A stretch of 64,000 nucleotides of DNA from Meira nashicola (taxonomy: Eukaryota; Basidiomycota; Exobasidiomycetes; Exobasidiales; Brachybasidiaceae). Position 1 is the stretch's first letter; each line of letters begins with the position of its first letter. The notes under the pieces were generated by a model. The model did not search any database and was not told where the DNA came from. It saw only the letters and a list, made by a program, of their open reading frames with translations. This document shows positions 18,392-29,799 of this stretch, in pieces. The translations under genes were made by a program, and so were the position numbers. The stretch spans positions 686,519 to 750,518 of the forward strand of contig BCJU01000003.1 in assembly GCA_001600355.1 (NCBI GenBank), in the 5' to 3' direction.

Positions 18392-20236
18392 CTACCGACC
18401 CTGACGTTGAGTTCCTGCAATACGCCATCGCTCAAATTCCGCTTCACCAAAACGTAAAAGGCTTGTAGTACCACAATCATTCACAGCTACAATTATATTC
18501 CTTCGTCCAGATTTGAGTGGACCATAAACGTTCACAAGACGATTTTGATGTCCACTTCGGTGGTTGTAACGACCTTTTGTCCTTCTTGGTACTTGATAGC
18601 CAGGAGGAAGATGTGCGAAAAAGGTTGAGATGAAACCTAACAATCGAACGAATTTTTGCCAAATCTTTTCGATTGAAGAAGTGATCTGTGCGGGCGCGTT
18701 GATATCATCATGTTCTTTTTCTTGTGCTTCTTTGGCTTGTTGTTGTTTTAATGCTTGTGCTTTACGTACTGCTCCTCTTCCATAACTTTCATTATTCCTC
18801 TTCCTTTGTTCTTCTGCCATTTTCCATACTCTTTGTTCTTCTTCATCCATTTGTTCAAATTCTTGCGTTGAAAGTGGAACGGGTATATGTTCAAATATAT
18901 CTGCAAAAGCAAATGCGCTTGGTAAGCTTGTATGTCTTGCATCCATAACAGCTAATTGATATTCGGGTAACGGAGGATCACTCTTTTTGAAATGCGTTGC
19001 AGGTCTCCATGCGTAATAAAATATTTCCGGTGCTACATCTTGCTCCTGTTTAGGTTGGGGTCGAGTTAAGCTTGCATCATGTCCAGTAGGTACGATTCGA
19101 AGTCGATCAAAGATTTCGTCATAATTGGAAAATGAAGAAGTTCCGATGCCCAATAATCCTGGTCGAGACATGAGCGATGTATCCTTTGCTTTTCTGGAAG
19201 CGGCTGTAATACTACTGATACGATTTCTAAGCCATCGATAAAACGATAGGAAAAAGCTCTGTAGACGGCTCAGACCATTATTTGTCAGTTGAGCAATACG
19301 TCTGATCGGGTATAAAAGAAGATCGAATATTGTCAGAAGACGTAAGGGATGACGAGGATCAGCAATGATACCCTCTGTCTCTATAGGTTCACGAGTGGCT
19401 TTATTAATAGCAGCATTTGCCTTTCTTAGTTGATCGGAGATACTCTTGCGTTGAACGATATAGCCCAGTCTTTTGAGATATGCATATAGCTGATAATGAG
19501 GTCTTGTTAATCCATCCACACCAAGAATTGTCGCGAATGCCTGCTCGAGACTCATTGGTACCCAATTTGGATTTTCTTCAATGTCATCATAATCTCGCAT
19601 ATCTTCAACGATTCCCGATTTATTTGAATTGTGATAAATTCGACATTCTAGAGATCCACGTTCAATCAAATAAAGAGCTTCTTCTGGTAATAATTCCAAT
19701 CGGCTTTGCATCTTTGGCCAGAATTTGCCTTCCTTTGTGGCACCTGCAACAGGAGCAATCGGCTTACCTTCTTTTTGGTATATGCGAGCCAGATCTTCAA
19801 ATTGGCCATCTTCCAATACTGCTACCCTTCTGGAGACTCCCATCGATGCAAACGTCTGACCTCTTAATAAATGAACGATTGCTCTTCCTAATTCAGGATG
19901 CCAAGAAGCAATCGAGATCGATTTAGAGTTTATAATTCTTTGAGAAGAGATTACATCAAACATTGCTTTTCTACTATTTTCCAAAGCATTCTTTTGTCCT
20001 GTGAATCCAGTTGGTTCGAAATCTTTATCACCACGTTTTGGAATGAATTGTGTATTTTGATTGATAGAGTCATCTTGTAATAAGCCTTGCTTAGTATGTA
20101 CTCGACTTGCAAGGGCTGCTAATTGACCGAAATCAGGAGCCGCTTCATCTTCTGAATCACTTCCATGACCATCTACTTCATTCTTCTTGGATAAATCAAC
20201 ATTGGGCGCATCTGGATCGAGTAGCGAATCGTCCAT
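18392..20236 (-). CDS. SEN54: tRNA-splicing endonuclease subunit SEN54
   Basis: 614 residues. SEN54 is a non-catalytic subunit of the heterotetramer that removes tRNA introns. The conserved N-terminal domain (about 85-250) holds WHPELGRAIVHLLRG, LELLPEEALYLIERGSLECR and the block SLEQAFATILGVDGLTRPHY followed by LYAYLKRLGYIV. The C-terminal end carries NVYGPLKSGRRNIIVAVNDCGTTSLLRF-like sequence (split here: NVYGPLKSGRRNIIVAVND, then TTSLLRFGE), the endonuclease-fold part that contacts SEN2. The middle is variable and basic. It starts 238 bp from CLF1, on the opposite strand. Confidence 0.92.
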   Translation of the reverse strand: MDDSLLDPDAPNVDLSKKNEVDGHGSDSEDEAAPDFGQLAALASRVHTKQGLLQDDSINQNTQFIPKRGDKDFEPTGFTGQKNALENSRKAMFDVISSQRIINSKSISIASWHPELGRAIVHLLRGQTFASMGVSRRVAVLEDGQFEDLARIYQKEGKPIAPVAGATKEGKFWPKMQSRLELLPEEALYLIERGSLECRIYHNSNKSGIVEDMRDYDDIEENPNWVPMSLEQAFATILGVDGLTRPHYQLYAYLKRLGYIVQRKSISDQLRKANAAINKATREPIETEGIIADPRHPLRLLTIFDLLLYPIRRIAQLTNNGLSRLQSFFLSFYRWLRNRISSITAASRKAKDTSLMSRPGLLGIGTSSFSNYDEIFDRLRIVPTGHDASLTRPQPKQEQDVAPEIFYYAWRPATHFKKSDPPLPEYQLAVMDARHTSLPSAFAFADIFEHIPVPLSTQEFEQMDEEEQRVWKMAEEQRKRNNESYGRGAVRKAQALKQQQAKEAQEKEHDDINAPAQITSSIEKIWQKFVRLLGFISTFFAHLPPGYQVPRRTKGRYNHRSGHQNRLVNVYGPLKSGRRNIIVAVNDCGTTSLLRFGEAEFERWRIAGTQRQGR

Positions 20237-20474
20237 ATTGACAGATAATTGATGGAAGTACTATTCGGAAGAAGAATGAGAAGATTTCTAGGATGTATGC
20301 ATGCACACTAAAATGTACATGCATCTCCGAATTAAAAAAAAAAGGTCGGCTTCACGTGTGTGTCGCAAAAAACGCGCTTAAATTTGGTGGAGCAGGAAGA
20401 ACATGATGATGGTTATAATTCATCTTTGCATCCATCTTTGTAGATCCTTGTTGTTTAAGGTATATAAGTTCATC
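20237..20474. promoter_or_regulatory. Compact shared promoter of SEN54 and CLF1
   Basis: Only 238 bp separates the two divergent ATGs. A T/A-rich run lies at 20333-20342. TATATAA at 20461-20467 is too close to the CLF1 ATG (14 bp) to be its TATA box. Confidence 0.5.
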
Positions 20475-22784
20475 ATGAGTAGGGATGCAAGGGCACCACG
20501 CATTAAAAATCGTGCACCTGCACCTATTCAAATTTCTGCTGAACAAATTTTAAGGGAAGCAAAAGAACGTCAAGATGTTGCACCTGTTGCACAAGTACGA
20601 CAAAAAGTGGAAGATTTAGAAGAATTGGATGAATATAGATCTAGAAAACGAACAGAATTTGAAACAAAGATAAGGAGAGTTCGACAAAATATTCGAGAAT
20701 GGATAGCATATGCCGTTTGGGAAGCATCTCAAGGCGAAATGCCAAGAGCGAGATCAGTTTTTGAAAGAGCATTAGATATAGATGCACATCATATAGGATT
20801 ATGGACCCGATACGTTGAAACTGAACTGAAAGCTAGAAATGTGCAGCATGCTAGAAATTTACTCGATCGTGCCGTATCAATCCTTCCTCGTCAAGATACA
20901 CTTTGGTTTAAATACGTTCATCTTGAAGAATTATTGGGAAATATCGATGGTGCTCGACAAGTGTTCGAAAGATGGATGAGCTGGGAGCCGGAAGAGAAAG
21001 CATGGGACGCATACATTGGCCTAGAAGTAAGATATAAAGAGCTAGAAAAAGCCAGTGAACTTTGGAGACGAAAGATTAACGTACATTCCGAACCCAAGCA
21101 ATTTATTCGTTGGGCAAAATTCGAAGAAGATCGAGGTGCGATCGATGAAGCAAGGATGGTGTTTGCACAAGCTATGGAATTTTTCGGTGAAGAGCAAGAG
21201 AGGATGGAATTCGCACAAACAATTTATACTGCTTTTGCAAAGATGGAAACTCGATTGCGTGAATTTGACCGAGCGAGGGTGATTTACAAATACGCTTTAG
21301 ATAGACTACCAAAGACAAGATCATCAGGTGTATTTGCCAGTTATACGCGCTTTGAGAAACAACATGGCACACGTGCTGGCATTGAGGATACAGTTTTAGG
21401 AAAGCGAAGGATTCAATATGAAGAAGAGCTAAACAGCAATCCAGATGCTAAATTCAATTATGATACCTGGTTCGATTATACCCGCCTCGAAGAAGATGCT
21501 TATCGAACATTGGCTTCTGTTAGTACTTCTGTAGATGCAGACGATCTCGTCGCAGCCCGTAAGCGCGTTCGGACAGTATATGAAAGAGCAGTTGCAAACG
21601 TTCCTCCTAGCCAAGAAAAGCGTCATTGGAGAAGATATATGTTCTTATGGCTTAATTTTGCTTTATTTGAAGAAATTGACGTTGGAGACTTTCAACGGAC
21701 AAGGGAAGTATATAAAGCAGCAATTGCCATCATTCCTCACAAACAATTCACCTTTGCTAAACTTTGGCTTAATTATGCTAATTTCGAAATTAGAAGGCTA
21801 CAATTGCCACAAGCCCGCAAGATCTTAGGAGCAGCAATTGGAATGTGTGCTAAAGAACGTATCTTTACTGGATATGTTGATTTAGAATTAAGTTTAAAGG
21901 AATTTGATCGAGCTCGGAAGTTATATGAACGTGCACTTGAATGGAATCCAAGCAATTCCAAGATGTGGATCCGATTTGCAGAATTGGAGAGAAATTTGTT
22001 CGATAATGATCGTGCTAGAGCAATATTTGAACTTGCAATTCGTCAAACCAATGATGAAATGGGCGGATTGGATATGCCAGAAATTGTTTGGAAAGCATTC
22101 ATCGATTTTGAGTTTGAAATGCGAGAATGGGCTTTCGTACAAGAGCTTTACGAACGCTTAACACAAAAGACTGGTCATGTGAAAGTATGGATAAGTTATG
22201 CACAAAGTTGGATGGCAGCCGCAATCGCAGAGGAAGAGGATGAAGACGAAGTGGACGAGGAGGAGGAAGAAGAAAATGAAGAAGAGCCTTCTGTGAAAGA
22301 ACCTAGGATATTGTCTGCTGAAGAAGTGCAAGCTAGACAAGATCGACGAATGCGTGCTATTGTGAAGACGAGGGAGACATTTGAACGTGCCTATGATAAT
22401 TTGAAAATGAGAAAGTTAAAGGAAGATCGAGTTGTATTACTTGAAGCTTGGAAATCATTCGAACAAGAGTACGGTACAGATGAACCTGAACGATTACGAC
22501 AAGTAGAAGCACGTATGCCAAGAGTTGTTAAGAAACGTCGAGAAACGCAAGATGGCGAAGGTATGGAGGAGTATTACGATATGTTATTCCCAGACGATGA
22601 AGAGGCACAGGCCAAGCCATCCTTTACTCTCTTACAAGCAGCCCATGCATGGCGTGCAAAGATGCAACAGCAGCAAGAAGAAGCTTCACATGAACAAACA
22701 ACAGAAACAGAGCAAGTTACAGAAACTAGTGCTCCTGTTGAACCAAACGATGAGCAGATGCAAATCAGTGATGAGGAAGGCTGA
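20475..22784 (+). CDS. CLF1: Pre-mRNA splicing factor CLF1 (crooked neck/SYF3)
   Basis: 769 residues. A HAT-repeat scaffold of the Prp19/NineTeen complex, needed to bring the tri-snRNP into the spliceosome. Nearly the whole protein is HAT repeats (aromatic W..Y/F with E and R), for example [35 protein letters not shown] and [20 protein letters not shown]. The N-terminus ([19 protein letters not shown]) is the family's invariant start block. The frame extends 24 codons upstream to 20403, but the ATG at 20475 ([12 protein letters not shown]) is the family start. The C-terminus is acidic and Gln-rich. Confidence 0.96.
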   Translation: MSRDARAPRIKNRAPAPIQISAEQILREAKERQDVAPVAQVRQKVEDLEELDEYRSRKRTEFETKIRRVRQNIREWIAYAVWEASQGEMPRARSVFERALDIDAHHIGLWTRYVETELKARNVQHARNLLDRAVSILPRQDTLWFKYVHLEELLGNIDGARQVFERWMSWEPEEKAWDAYIGLEVRYKELEKASELWRRKINVHSEPKQFIRWAKFEEDRGAIDEARMVFAQAMEFFGEEQERMEFAQTIYTAFAKMETRLREFDRARVIYKYALDRLPKTRSSGVFASYTRFEKQHGTRAGIEDTVLGKRRIQYEEELNSNPDAKFNYDTWFDYTRLEEDAYRTLASVSTSVDADDLVAARKRVRTVYERAVANVPPSQEKRHWRRYMFLWLNFALFEEIDVGDFQRTREVYKAAIAIIPHKQFTFAKLWLNYANFEIRRLQLPQARKILGAAIGMCAKERIFTGYVDLELSLKEFDRARKLYERALEWNPSNSKMWIRFAELERNLFDNDRARAIFELAIRQTNDEMGGLDMPEIVWKAFIDFEFEMREWAFVQELYERLTQKTGHVKVWISYAQSWMAAAIAEEEDEDEVDEEEEEENEEEPSVKEPRILSAEEVQARQDRRMRAIVKTRETFERAYDNLKMRKLKEDRVVLLEAWKSFEQEYGTDEPERLRQVEARMPRVVKKRRETQDGEGMEEYYDMLFPDDEEAQAKPSFTLLQAAHAWRAKMQQQQEEASHEQTTETEQVTETSAPVEPNDEQMQISDEEG

Positions 22785-23599
22785 TGATACTAAAATTTGT
22801 ATTTATACTTCATTGTACTTTAGACCACCATCATACCAAGAAATAGCCAGAGAAATTTGTAGAATTGATATCGAATCACAAAAGTATGCTGAGAGAAAAG
22901 AAATGCCAAATAAAGTATGTAAGGTTAGATGGATAAGTAGGGATCATTAGCAAGAAAGAAAGCATCGAAATGATCTTTGAGCTTTTGAAACACAAAAGGA
23001 AGAATAAACGGAAGATATTGACATGCGATAAAGGTAATCTCTGCGAAAAAAAGGAAGGTGGCCAAGGTTGGGGAAAAGACTCCGCATCCTATCAAGAAAA
23101 AGCGGAAAAACCCCACCGAAAATAGTTGAATATAGACAAAGAAGTAGAAATGACAATTGATAAAATATTTTTTTGTCATCTTTGCGAGAATGCCATGATC
23201 CAATTCGTCTTTGAACGATATTAGAAAACAAATTTGTTTGTTTCCGTCGGTAAAGTAGTACCAAACATAAGCAGAGGTTTGAAGATGAATAGGTTGCGCT
23301 TTGGATGAGAAGCAATGATTTTCGGACGAAAAAAAGTTGAGCAATAAGTCTATAGAGTCGTAAAAGGTAAAGCCAAATGCGTCGTTGTTTAAAAAAAAAT
23401 CTTCTTGTATGGTAATCGAGAGAAGTAGGTCGAGTCGTACGGATAGCGGTGTGAGATGCGTTTGGGCAATTTTCACTTTTGGGTAAGACACACTTGAATG
23501 TGACTAGATCGAGAACTTTGGAGATTGAAGAAAATGTGTCAAGCTCCCTAAACACATTCTTCTTTTGGGTATACTGGGTCCAATATCTAACACACCCGC
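22785..23599. other. Convergent intergenic region, 815 bp
   Basis: Between the CLF1 and cyclin stop codons. The minus strand is pyrimidine-rich and two frames stay open for 188 and 218 codons, but neither has an ATG until close to its end and neither resembles a protein family, so I call no gene. The region probably holds the long 3' leader of the cyclin transcript. Confidence 0.5.
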
Positions 23600-26500
23600 T
23601 CAATGCGCAGCGTGTGCTAGATGTTGACCTCTGTTTAAAAGGTCCAACAAAACTGATGGGGCTAAAGGTGCATACATTTCTGCCTTGCTCTCTCGTTTTG
23701 ATTGAATTCGTTGTTGTTCATGAGCACAAGATATGGTGGGAGTAATACCATCGGATACACTCCTACTCAAGACTGCTTCACTACCGAGCGTTGCTTGAGA
23801 AGATCGCTTCTTGATCAAATCTTTGCCATCAGCTGCATTTACAGTAAGCCTTCGAATGCTTGCGCTATGTGGTCGATAAGGACCATTCTCATCTTCAAAG
23901 ATGTCAAATTCTTTTTCTTGATTTGCGTTATTAGCTAAACGCATGAAATCAGCTGCAGGCGCCGAATGACAATGTTGATGTAGATGGGTCAAAGATGATT
24001 TCGGTTTGGGAGCACAATGATGCAAATTGCTGTCATCTCGACCTCCTTGCGAATTGCTAGCTGCCAAATCGAATACATTGTCGTACCCTAATGCTTGTAA
24101 TGCATCTTCGATACCGAGCAAGAATCGCTTCTGAGCTTCTTCACTGCCTGCATGCGGAACAACGTAAGAATCTTGACGACGAAGACTATCAGGTGCTTGT
24201 TTGGTCGGAACACGAATTCTCTTGGCAGATGCCAAAGAGGAAATTTTATGTTCGGTGCGAAGATGCAATTGTTTTAAAAACGAGACCCATGTTTCTTCGG
24301 GAACGGTGATTTCATAACTGCTCTTTTCGAGGTACCACCTTTCAGCGCGATTTAATTCGGCTAATGAGATACCTGTGACCTCGTTCCAAGTCTTGTTTAA
24401 GAAGGTGTTGTCGTCTAGATGTTTGTTTGCGATCATCAGACCGAGAGTGAATAACTTGAAAGGTGCAGCGGAAGGAGGTTGTGCAAAAATTTCAGCAGCT
24501 TCTGGATCCAGACATGGTTTGCCAGATCGAGTTTGAATTGCCAAGTGCAATACTCGTAAAGAGTACATCAAACTCAACATAAATGCAGTTGGCGAAACAA
24601 GAGTTTGCGCCAAAACCTGATGAGCAAAGCGACGGAAAGCAGGGCTTGGCTCAGTACCAGGCATGCTTGCTCCGCCTCCATGCGTTGCATTGTCTTCACG
24701 TCGTGATGAAGATGATGAACGACGGCCATTTGCAAGATTGTGATGGGCTTCTGGGCGTTGCGACTGGCTAAGAGACTCCAACTTGTCATCGTTCAAGCTC
24801 CATCTCCAATCACGATCGAGCAAGTCGGTAATGCTTACAACAGCTTCGCGTGCTCGATCATACGAGGCACTTCGCTGAAATGTCGATCTTTGAGAAGGAC
24901 TTTGCACTTCCATCGGGCTAACAGATCGATGGCTTGAACGAGAATCATTTGACAATTCCAAAGCACGCATTCCATGCAATGGGCCCAAAGAGCTTTGTTT
25001 TTCATGACGTCCATCTCTTTCCCATATTCTCGAGGGAATAGATGTTGGAGGCGTTCCGGGCTCTGAGCTACTAGCACTGCTTTCGTCGTAAGGATCGTTT
25101 GCTTTGACATTCTTGCGATGTTGCGAATGGTGGCTGGAGCTCGCTCTTGAGACATCTGTATCTTGCGTTGACATATCCATAGCTTGTTCCCAATTATCGT
25201 GAGAATCAGTCAAAGGAGAAGTGAACGGCGATGGATTTGAAGAAGTCTCGGACATAGAACCACTGCTACGCATTCTGTTCCTGTTTGATGCAGTGACGTT
25301 CAAAGATGCACGAACCCACATTCCTGGATCTAACAATGCAGCTGCAGCGACCCAAACGATCTCAGCTCCCACAGAAGAAACGGGAACGGCTGACTTGTCC
25401 AAAGTATCAGGAGAGGGCGGTGCCGGTGCTGTTGGTGCCTTTTGAGCTGCTTCAACATCTTGTACTGGTGCATTGTTTATTGGACCGATTGCACGTTGAT
25501 CGACCGGTGGGAATTGTGCATGCGGAACGGCTGTCACATCAGCAGCAAAGTGTCCTTGTTGATTTTGGAAAGGATGAACTGGATATCCTTGACCAGGTCT
25601 TGAATGATGCCAATTTTGAGGTTCGGGCACGACATGTGAATTTGGTTGTGCCTGAGAGCCTGTGATAGGGAATGAGTTATCATGACCTGTCCAAACTGGA
25701 TCATTCGTTTGCATTCCTTTTCTAGACCACATCGAATTGCCACCATGCGATGATGGTGGTGGTTGATGATGTCGTTGTTGAATAGGATGTTGTATAGAAT
25801 GACGTTGTGAACGTTGATTGACATTGTGCCATTGACCTTGTCCGTTGTCGGCGTAACTCGTTGAAGGCCATCCTGCTGCAGCATTGGCAGGATGATACGG
25901 TTGATCTAATGCATGTACATTTCGGAATTCGCCATATACTCCTTCGCCGCCTTGACCATGCGGCATTCCATACGATCCGGTCATCTCTGATCGGATTCCA
26001 GCGGTGGACAAATTACGCCTAGGATCATTTGCATTTCGATGATATGCCGCCGTGTTCGCAGGATCATATTCCTCTGCTCCTGCGAATTGCTGATCCCATT
26101 CATAAAATTGTTGCGGGGCCGCAGACGCCGTAGCCGCGTTTAAACCGTAGTAAGAAGCAGATGACACATGTGGATTGTGCGCATAATTCGGGTCAACGTG
26201 ATTGCCCGCGGCAAGGTGAGAAGGGTCTGTTGTGATTGGTTGGGCGGGATTCGAATAGACTCCTTGTCCGTAAGAGTGTGGATCCACTTGTTGATGCGAT
26301 CTGCTCATTTGATTATGAAGCATGATTTGATGTTCAACGTGCTGATGTTGATAAGGAGCCGAAGGATTGTACTCTCCCATAGCGTGCCCGTTTGCTGGGT
26401 TGTAATAAGGAACTGCCCATGGAGCCGGAGCGGAGACATTGTTGCTATATGCATGTTGTGGATGCAATGTAGGATCATAATACATTGCAGCCATTGAAGT

Positions 26501-26779
26501 CGCACGAGCGGCTGCAACAGGCAAACGAGGTGCTTGTGGCAAAGGCATAAAGCCTCCTGGAGCATATTCACCGGCGGCATCCATACGTGAAGCATTCATC
26601 ATGTTATAGTAAGCAGCCTCTTCAGCCATTTGTGCAGACATGACATTATTTACACCATCTCCAACGGGTGCATGCATCATTGGCTCTTGAGGATGATATT
26701 GAGGATGATAAACACCATGAATTGGAGCTTTGGAAGGCAGTTGGCCTTCGCCGTACTGACGACCTTGATAAGCTGCCAT
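23600..26779 (-). CDS. PHO80-like (Pcl-type) cyclin with a long disordered N-terminus
   Basis: 1059 residues from the ATG at 26779. About 700 N-terminal residues are disordered and rich in His, Gln, Asn, Tyr and Pro, then Ser-rich with many SP sites. The cyclin domain (about 710-850) reads FMLSLMYSLRVLHLAIQ, LFTLGLMIANKHLDDNTFLN, KTWNEVTGISLAELNRAE, matching the Pho80/Pcl family, which activates Pho85-type kinases in phosphate, glycogen or morphogenesis control. Which branch is unclear. The C-terminal 200 residues again have Ser and basic patches. The upstream 3-kb gap likely carries its control region. Confidence 0.85.
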   Translation of the reverse strand: MAAYQGRQYGEGQLPSKAPIHGVYHPQYHPQEPMMHAPVGDGVNNVMSAQMAEEAAYYNMMNASRMDAAGEYAPGGFMPLPQAPRLPVAAARATSMAAMYYDPTLHPQHAYSNNVSAPAPWAVPYYNPANGHAMGEYNPSAPYQHQHVEHQIMLHNQMSRSHQQVDPHSYGQGVYSNPAQPITTDPSHLAAGNHVDPNYAHNPHVSSASYYGLNAATASAAPQQFYEWDQQFAGAEEYDPANTAAYHRNANDPRRNLSTAGIRSEMTGSYGMPHGQGGEGVYGEFRNVHALDQPYHPANAAAGWPSTSYADNGQGQWHNVNQRSQRHSIQHPIQQRHHQPPPSSHGGNSMWSRKGMQTNDPVWTGHDNSFPITGSQAQPNSHVVPEPQNWHHSRPGQGYPVHPFQNQQGHFAADVTAVPHAQFPPVDQRAIGPINNAPVQDVEAAQKAPTAPAPPSPDTLDKSAVPVSSVGAEIVWVAAAALLDPGMWVRASLNVTASNRNRMRSSGSMSETSSNPSPFTSPLTDSHDNWEQAMDMSTQDTDVSRASSSHHSQHRKNVKANDPYDESSASSSEPGTPPTSIPSRIWERDGRHEKQSSLGPLHGMRALELSNDSRSSHRSVSPMEVQSPSQRSTFQRSASYDRAREAVVSITDLLDRDWRWSLNDDKLESLSQSQRPEAHHNLANGRRSSSSSRREDNATHGGGASMPGTEPSPAFRRFAHQVLAQTLVSPTAFMLSLMYSLRVLHLAIQTRSGKPCLDPEAAEIFAQPPSAAPFKLFTLGLMIANKHLDDNTFLNKTWNEVTGISLAELNRAERWYLEKSSYEITVPEETWVSFLKQLHLRTEHKISSLASAKRIRVPTKQAPDSLRRQDSYVVPHAGSEEAQKRFLLGIEDALQALGYDNVFDLAASNSQGGRDDSNLHHCAPKPKSSLTHLHQHCHSAPAADFMRLANNANQEKEFDIFEDENGPYRPHSASIRRLTVNAADGKDLIKKRSSQATLGSEAVLSRSVSDGITPTISCAHEQQRIQSKRESKAEMYAPLAPSVLLDLLNRGQHLAHAAH

Positions 26780-27943
26780 TTTGAATAATGAAAAACGAGA
26801 TTGCAATCCAAAAACTTAAGGAAAAGTCTTTAAGCCTTGACAAAATCCACAAAATTCTTTGGAGTGTGTAGATGGCGAAGCCTTAGCTTGCCTTAATAGC
26901 CTTAAGGGCAGCGAACGAAGTCGCAAACTTTGGTTTCACGCGGAATTTTGAAAAGGTTTAGTGGCGTGAAGACCAGGTAGTGAAAGGAAGAAAGTAGAAA
27001 GTGAAATCCTTTCTATCGTGAAGAAGGACTTGAAATCCCAATTTATTTGAGAATGATCTTGTCTTTATGTGATTTATTGGATAGAGAGCAGCACAATGAA
27101 GGCGTCCCTGAGATTGCGGAAAAAAGTTGATCAGATAAATTGAATCGAAAGTTGGCGAGGTTGTGAACACTTGAGAAAAGTATACGATGGCGTGACGAAT
27201 TTGGTGGCGTAAGAAAAGATGGATACACAGTATTTTGTGACACTTTCTTTGGCCTACTTCTGTAGAAAGTAAACCGATACTAGACCGAGATCGATCCTTG
27301 AACACGCGAGATCGACACAGCAATGAGTCTCGATGTGGCTATACCAAAACACCTACTTGGTTTTGAGTCTCGGAAATACGAAACTCTATTCGAAGCTGTT
27401 TATCAGAATGGAGGACAAGAAACGAAGCGTGGTAGCGTACCGTACCGATTCAATTTTGTCTCCGAACGTGATAAACTGGAAATAGAGGAGATTCGAATGT
27501 GATGAAATGCGTGTGATACTGAATGGTTCGAACGTGAACGTGAAACCTGAAATTGACCAAAACGAAGACGAGAGGGAAAAAATGTCGAAAGAGAAGATGA
27601 TTTTTGTTGAGAAGTAGATTGCAGGTAGTTCAAAAGAGAAAATAAAGCTTCCCTATATTGATTTTCCGTGCAAAAAGAGTACTTCTTTCTGTTCCGTCTT
27701 GAATGCTCTTTCTTTCTTTCAATTTGTGCGTCTCTTGCACTTACTTGTCTTTCTATCTTGTTCTTTCTTTGATTCGATTTTGAAGGTATTCAAAACTTAC
27801 GTTCACAATCCGACCACAACACACAACGCTCGATGGAGGTAAAGAAGGTAAATCTTTTTCATTTCATCACCAAGTCCCTATTCATCATTTCACGAAAATC
27901 GAAAACGGAGAAACTTCCGCTCTAATTTCAATAAATGCGTGTA

Positions 27944-27968
27944 TGCTGCTGCTGCTGCTGCTGCTGCT
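27944..27968 (+). repeat. TGC (CTG) trinucleotide repeat, left arm
   Basis: Eight TGC units plus one T, uninterrupted. It is the reverse complement of the AGC tract at 28066-28092, so the pair can form a 25-26 bp stem with a 97-bp loop. Confidence 0.9.
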
Positions 27969-28065
27969 ACTAATCAATTTTTTTCACTCTTAGAGTTTGT
28001 GTAGTACATTGTTCAAGCGGACATGTGTGTAGTCTATGCGTGTGCGTGTAAAATCAATAACCCTT

Positions 28066-28092
28066 AGCAGCAGCAGCAGCAGCAGCAGCAGC
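28066..28092 (+). repeat. AGC (CAG) trinucleotide repeat, right arm
   Basis: Nine uninterrupted AGC units. Pairs with the TGC tract 97 bp upstream. Confidence 0.9.
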
Positions 28093-28395
28093 CTGAGTTT
28101 AGCCCTAAAAGGCGTTTATTGGAAATAAGGGCAAACAGCAAATTGAAAAAATTTTAAATGTCATTTTTTCACAAATTCAAAGGGCGTAAGATGAGTATAG
28201 GCGGAAGAGCAAAAAGCAAAAGCAATTTCAAGGCAGACTAGGTAAGACGGCAAAAAGAAAAAAAAAACAAAAACAAAAAAAATACGCGCGGCTCTTACAT
28301 ATTATTATTTTTTTTTCAACAACAAGCAGGGCTGCTGAGCCAAAAGGCTGTACATATATGTATGTACTACCTTACGAACGCACATACTGAGCTTC

Positions 28396-28410
28396 GCTGC
28401 GCCGCGCAGC
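28396..28410. repeat. GC inverted repeat (6 bp arms, 3 bp centre)
   Basis: GCTGCG, CCG, CGCAGC. Sits in an AT-rich gap beside CGACGCGCGC (about 28420-28432). Confidence 0.5.
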
Positions 28411-29737
28411 ATCGGCCCAATAACGACGCGCGCAAAATGTGTATATGTATGTATCGTGTATACCGTGTAAATTACCTATGAATTACGTTTTTGTGCAGGA
28501 TGCATACATATGTTGATTTATAACCATTTTTCGGCGTAGACTCTTTCCTTTGATTGCTGTAAGGATTGACAGCCAAGAGATGAATGATCATGTTAATAAT
28601 GCCAGCCGATGCATCACATTTATAATTAGTCGCATTGTGCATTCATACTTCGTTCACCAAGAAAGAACAATGCTTCCGCCCACAAACATATGTGTAAATT
28701 ATATTCAGGGACGTACTTTACGGCGCCGGGAGTGTTTTGAGAAAGTAGGAATTATGTAAGTCTCTGTGGTTGGATGCCTAAATGCTCTATTGACCCTGAA
28801 TAGCCCGGGTTCCTATTTGTGTACATACACAGCAAAAAGTGGAATTCAATATCAAGAAATGGAATGCATTCCAATACAAAGAGCTAAACGGGTACAGAAG
28901 ATTCCAATTGAATTTTTTGAATGAAGTTTAGCGTGTTTTAAATCCGGGCTTGGATATCGCGTTCTTGATTGAGGTGTTCATAACACGTGATCAAACACAA
29001 TCACTTACATAATCATTCACATATTCAACCCGATGTACAAGAAGCGGCCCGATCTCAATAAATAAATGTACAAGTATGCCATTCAAATCGACATCGTATG
29101 GTGAACCTCCTAAGATCTAACTCTTGACAAACGAATTGTGTGATTAAGGGTTAAAGTGTGAAACTTGTGTAGAATAGAGTGTCTAGTGTGTGCGTGTTGT
29201 CTAAGTATTCACGCTTTAAAGCTGTGCGCGTTGTGAGACTAGCGTGTAGTAAAACGTACGCATCTGGTTTTTACTTGATCTATCTATGTCATAAGCTAAC
29301 CATTCGCAGCATGAAAAAGAATCATCACCGTTAGTCAACTTTAATCCGCACAAAATATATGTAAATTATGACAACGGACTATGCCGTAAATTAATTAAAC
29401 CATGTATTTCTTTGCATCTGTCATAATGGATGCGTTCCAACTTGTATCCGGTGTTCTTTTGTGGCTTTGATAGATGTGATTCTATATCCGTATCTTCTTC
29501 TGATTGCAATAAATGTTAGTGTAATTTGGATGAAACAATCCTTCGTCATGTGGAGAAAGATAAAGATGATCTCTATAACCATTTTAATAGTTTTAGATCA
29601 TCTTTTGTCCAAATGATGACTGCAAGAGGAATGGAAATCGTCATAGGATCAATAGTGTTTTTGATAAAAGTGGAGTAATTGGTAAAGAATATTCGTATAT
29701 GATAGAGAGAAGTGGAGGTGTAAATGATTGTAAAAGA

Positions 29738-29745
29738 TATATAAA
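29738..29745 (+). promoter_or_regulatory. TATA box of the His-rich gene
   Basis: TATATAAA, 55 bp before the ATG at 29800, followed by an A-rich leader. Suggests an inducible, strongly expressed gene. Confidence 0.55.
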
Positions 29746-29799
29746 CCATAAGAAAAATAAAAAATATAACTCCCTTTTTTTCATCATCAATCACCACAA

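Larger units (their letters stand above)
26780..29799. promoter_or_regulatory. 3.0-kb divergent region between the cyclin and His-rich genes
   Basis: The largest gene-free gap. In order: cyclin 5' leader region (26780 to about 27650); T/C-rich tract (27680-27770); a TGC repeat at 27944-27968 and its inverse AGC repeat at 28066-28092; an A-rich run (28249-28282); a GC inverted repeat at 28396-28410; repeated TATGTATGTA strings (about 28355-28365 and 28443-28454); then AT-rich leader with a TATA box at 29738-29745. Open frames here are short and none resembles a protein. It could also host a long non-coding RNA, as regulatory genes in fungi sometimes do; that is speculation. Confidence 0.5.

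Noticed and set aside
22925..23603. Two overlapping minus-strand open frames of 188 and 218 codons downstream of the cyclin
   Set aside because: Neither has an ATG before its last part; the strand is pyrimidine-rich, which lowers stop frequency; the translations match no family.
26958..27633. Minus-strand frames upstream of the cyclin as extra exons
   Set aside because: They are short, lack family resemblance and have no clean splice junction into the cyclin ORF.
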